This document shows, one piece after another, positions 62,001 to 64,000 of a DNA stretch of 64,000 nucleotides (position 1 is its first letter; the number at the start of each line of letters is the position of its first letter). Both the position numbers and the translations under genes were made by a program. Under the pieces are notes generated by a model. The model was not told where the DNA came from, searched no databases, and saw only the letters and a list, made by a program, of their open reading frames with translations. The stretch comes from Zhengitettix transpicula (lineage: Eukaryota; Arthropoda; Insecta; Orthoptera; Tetrigidae): positions 1 to 64,000 of the forward strand of contig JAYJMR010000096.1 in the NCBI GenBank assembly GCA_037074705.1, written 5' to 3'.

Positions 62001-64000
62001 AATGGATTAAGAATTTAGAAGTGTAGGTTTAAGTAATTTTTATAAAGAACGAGTCATTTATTATGAAATAAGACTTTGTTATTTGAAGATTCTTGGTTGG
62101 TGAAATTCCAAACTTGTCGTCGAAACGTCGAAATATTACGATATATTAATTAATATTAATGGATTAAGATTTTAGAAGTGCAGGTTTGAGTAATTTTTAT
62201 AAAGAACGAGTCATTTATTATGAAATAAGACTTTGTTATTTGAAGATTCTTGGTTGGTGAAATTCCAAACTTGTCGTCGAAACGTCGAAATATTACGATA
62301 TATTAATTAATATTAATGGATTAAGATTTTAGAAGTGCAGGTTTGAGTAATTTTTATAAAGAACGAGTCATTTATTATGAAATAAGACTTTGTTATTTGA
62401 AGATTCTTGGTTGGTGAAATTCCAAACTTGTCGTCGAAACGTCAAAATATTACGATATAATAATTACTATTAATGGATTAAGATTTTAGAAGTGCTGGTT
62501 TGAGTAATTTTTATAAAGAACGAGTCATTTATTATGAAATAAGACTTTGTTATTTGAAGATTCTTGGTTGGTGAAATTCCAAACTTGTCGTCGAAACGTC
62601 GAAATATTACCATATATTAATTAATATTAATGGATTAAGAATTTAGAAGTGTAGGTTTAAGTAATTTTTATAAAGAACGAGTCATTTATTATGAAATAAG
62701 ACTTTGTTATTTGAAGATTCTTGGTTGGTGAAATTCCAAACTTGTCGTCGAAACGTCGAAATATTACGATATATTAATTAATATTAATGGATTAAGATTT
62801 TAGAAGTGCAGGTTTGAGTAATTTTTATAAATAACGAGTCATTTAATATGAAATAAGACTTTGTTATTTGAAGATTCTTGGTTGGTGAAATTCCAAACTT
62901 GTCGTCGAAACGTCGAAATATTACGATATATTAATTAATATTAATGGATTAAGATTTTAGAAGTGCAGGTTTGAGTAATTTTTATAAAGAACGAATCATT
63001 TATTATGAAATAAGACTTTGTTATTTGAAGATTCTTGGTTGGTGAAATTCCAAACTTGTCGTCGAAACGTCGAAATATTACGATATATTAATTAATATTA
63101 ATGGATTAAGATTTTAGAAGTGCAGGTTTGAGTAATTTTTATAAAGAACGAGTCATTTATTATGAAATAAGACTTTGTTATTTGAAGATTCTTGGTTGGT
63201 GAAATTTCAAACTTGTCGTCGCAACGTCGAAATATTACGATATATTAATTAATATTAATGGGTTAAGAATTTAGAAGTGTAGGTTTAAGTAATTTTTATA
63301 AAGAACGAGTCATTTATTATGAAATAAGACTTTGTTATTTGAAGATTCTTGGTTGGTGAAATTCCAAACTTGTCGTCGAAACGTCGAAATATTACGATAT
63401 ATTAATTAATATTAATGGATTAAGATTTTAGAAGTGCAGGTTTGAGTAATTTTTATAAAGAACGAGTCATTTATTATGAAATAAGACTTTGTTATTTGAA
63501 GATTCTTGGTTGGTGAAATTCCAAACTTGTCGTCGAAACGTCGAAATATTACGATATATTAATTAATATTAATGGATTAAGATTTTAGAAGTGCTGGTTT
63601 GCGTAATTTTTATAAAGAACGAGTCATTTATTATGAAATAAGACTTTGTTATTTGAAGATTCTTGGTTGGTGAAGTTCCAAACTTGTCGTCGAAACGTCG
63701 AAATATTACCATATATTAATTAATATTATTGGATTAAGAATTTAGAAGTGTAGGTTTAAGTAATTTTTATAAAGAACGAGTCATTTATTATGAAATAAGA
63801 CTTTGTTATTTAAAGATTCTTGGTTGGTGAAATTCCAAACTTGTCGTCGAAACGTCGAAATATTACGATATATTAATTAATATTAATGGATTAAGATTTT
63901 AGAAGTGCAGGTTTGAGTAATTTTTATAAAGAACGAGTCATTTATTATGAAATAAGACTTTGTTATTTGAAGATTCTTGGTTGGTGAAATTCCAAACTTG
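62001..64000 (+). repeat. Right array segment: 4+3 monomer pattern, continues past the window
   Basis: A monomer with GAATTTAGAAGTGTAGG and TTTAAGTAAT occurs at 62,011, 62,639, 63,267 and 63,738, spaced 628, 628 and 471 bp (4, 4 and 3 monomers). A preceding ATTACCATAT variant marks those at 62,639 and 63,738 (62,610/63,709), which are 1,099 bp or 7 monomers apart. The alternation suggests a composite 7-mer made of a 4-mer and a 3-mer, but the window ends at monomer position 65 before a second cycle can be seen. Confidence 0.75.

Larger units (their letters stand above)
1..64000 (+). repeat. 157-bp A+T-rich satellite DNA array (about 408 monomers)
   Basis: A motif starting AGTCATTTATTATG recurs at 1, 158, 315, 473 and so on to 63,936, giving a period of 157 bp. 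The 63,935 bases between the first and last in-phase starts hold about 408 monomers, once 14 octamer deletions and small indels are allowed for. Every copy has the same orientation, so the strong G-over-C skew (29 G to 13 C in the consensus) is constant. No unrelated sequence interrupts the array. Most monomers differ from the consensus at only a few positions. A pure nucleosome-sized array is typical of centromeric or pericentromeric heterochromatin; that location is inference. The family was not recognised. No coding capacity: in the consensus, forward stops occur in all three frames and the longest open run is about 30 codons (about 48 on the minus strand, without an ATG). Confidence 0.99.

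Noticed and set aside
1..64000. CRISPR array, because of regularly spaced repeats
   Set aside because: The entire 157-bp period is conserved, including what would be spacers; there are no unique spacers and no cas genes.
1..64000. Protein-coding tandem repeat
   Set aside because: Stops occur in all three forward frames of each monomer, 157 is not a multiple of 3, and the one long minus-strand open run (about 48 codons) has no ATG in frame.
1..64000. Telomeric or subtelomeric simple repeat
   Set aside because: No TTAGGG, TTAGG or TTTAGGG runs are present. TTAGAAG in the monomer is isolated and not tandem.
1..64000. Identification of the host from the monomer
   Set aside because: Length and A+T content fit satellites of many insects and plants, and I do not recognise the sequence; naming a species would be a guess.

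Overview
The whole 64 kb window is one uninterrupted head-to-tail satellite DNA array. A 157-bp, A+T-rich monomer (42 G+C in the 157-base consensus, about 27%) repeats about 408 times, always in the same orientation. The window starts at one monomer phase (copies begin at 1, 158, 315 and so on) and ends at monomer position 65, so the array extends past both edges. I see no gene, RNA gene, transposon, CRISPR array, inversion or non-satellite spacer. All three forward frames are closed in every consensus monomer. Because 157 is not a multiple of 3, frames also shift by one at each repeat.

A nucleosome-sized monomer in a pure array of this length is typical of centromeric or pericentromeric (less often subtelomeric) heterochromatin in a eukaryote. 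I do not recognise the family and cannot name the species. Six CpG sites per monomer survive in a very A+T-rich repeat (observed/expected about 2.5). This fits a genome with little germline CpG methylation, such as many insects, better than a heavily methylated plant or vertebrate, but it is only a weak hint.

Monomer anatomy (consensus positions): an inverted repeat at 15-33, a tandem octamer CGTCGAAA x2 with four CpGs at 67-82, an imperfect palindrome at 77-90, a 20-base A/T-only run at 90-109 holding perfect palindromes of 14 and 12 bp, and a TATAAAG motif at 147-153. Variants cluster at a few positions: 87-89 (ACG, ATG, TTG or GGG), 110 (G/A), 114-115, 131 (A/T) and position 2 (GAGTC/GAATC). 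These mark monomer subtypes.

Layout: 1-5.5 kb, varied monomers with many one-base indels; 5.5-14.8 kb, a 30-monomer (about 4.68 kb) higher-order repeat in two full copies, with a partial third to 16.3 kb; 16.3-19.8 kb, near-consensus; 19.8-21.0 kb, a 4-mer repeat (628 bp); 21-33.7 kb, mixed subtypes including a degenerate 17-monomer spacing and a lone copy of an 8-mer module; 33.75-36.26 kb, the 8-mer (1,256 bp) in tandem; 39.5-42.3 kb, a 12-mer duplication with later loss of three monomers; 47.65-48.67 kb, a 509-bp duplication that breaks the monomer register; 48.7-52.1 kb, an 11-mer repeat; 53.6-57.8 kb, blocks repeated 17 monomers apart; 58.5-60.7 kb, a 7-mer (1,099 bp) in tandem; 62-64 kb, a 4+3 monomer pattern. 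The array therefore records many local amplification events of different sizes, with no single higher-order unit across the window.
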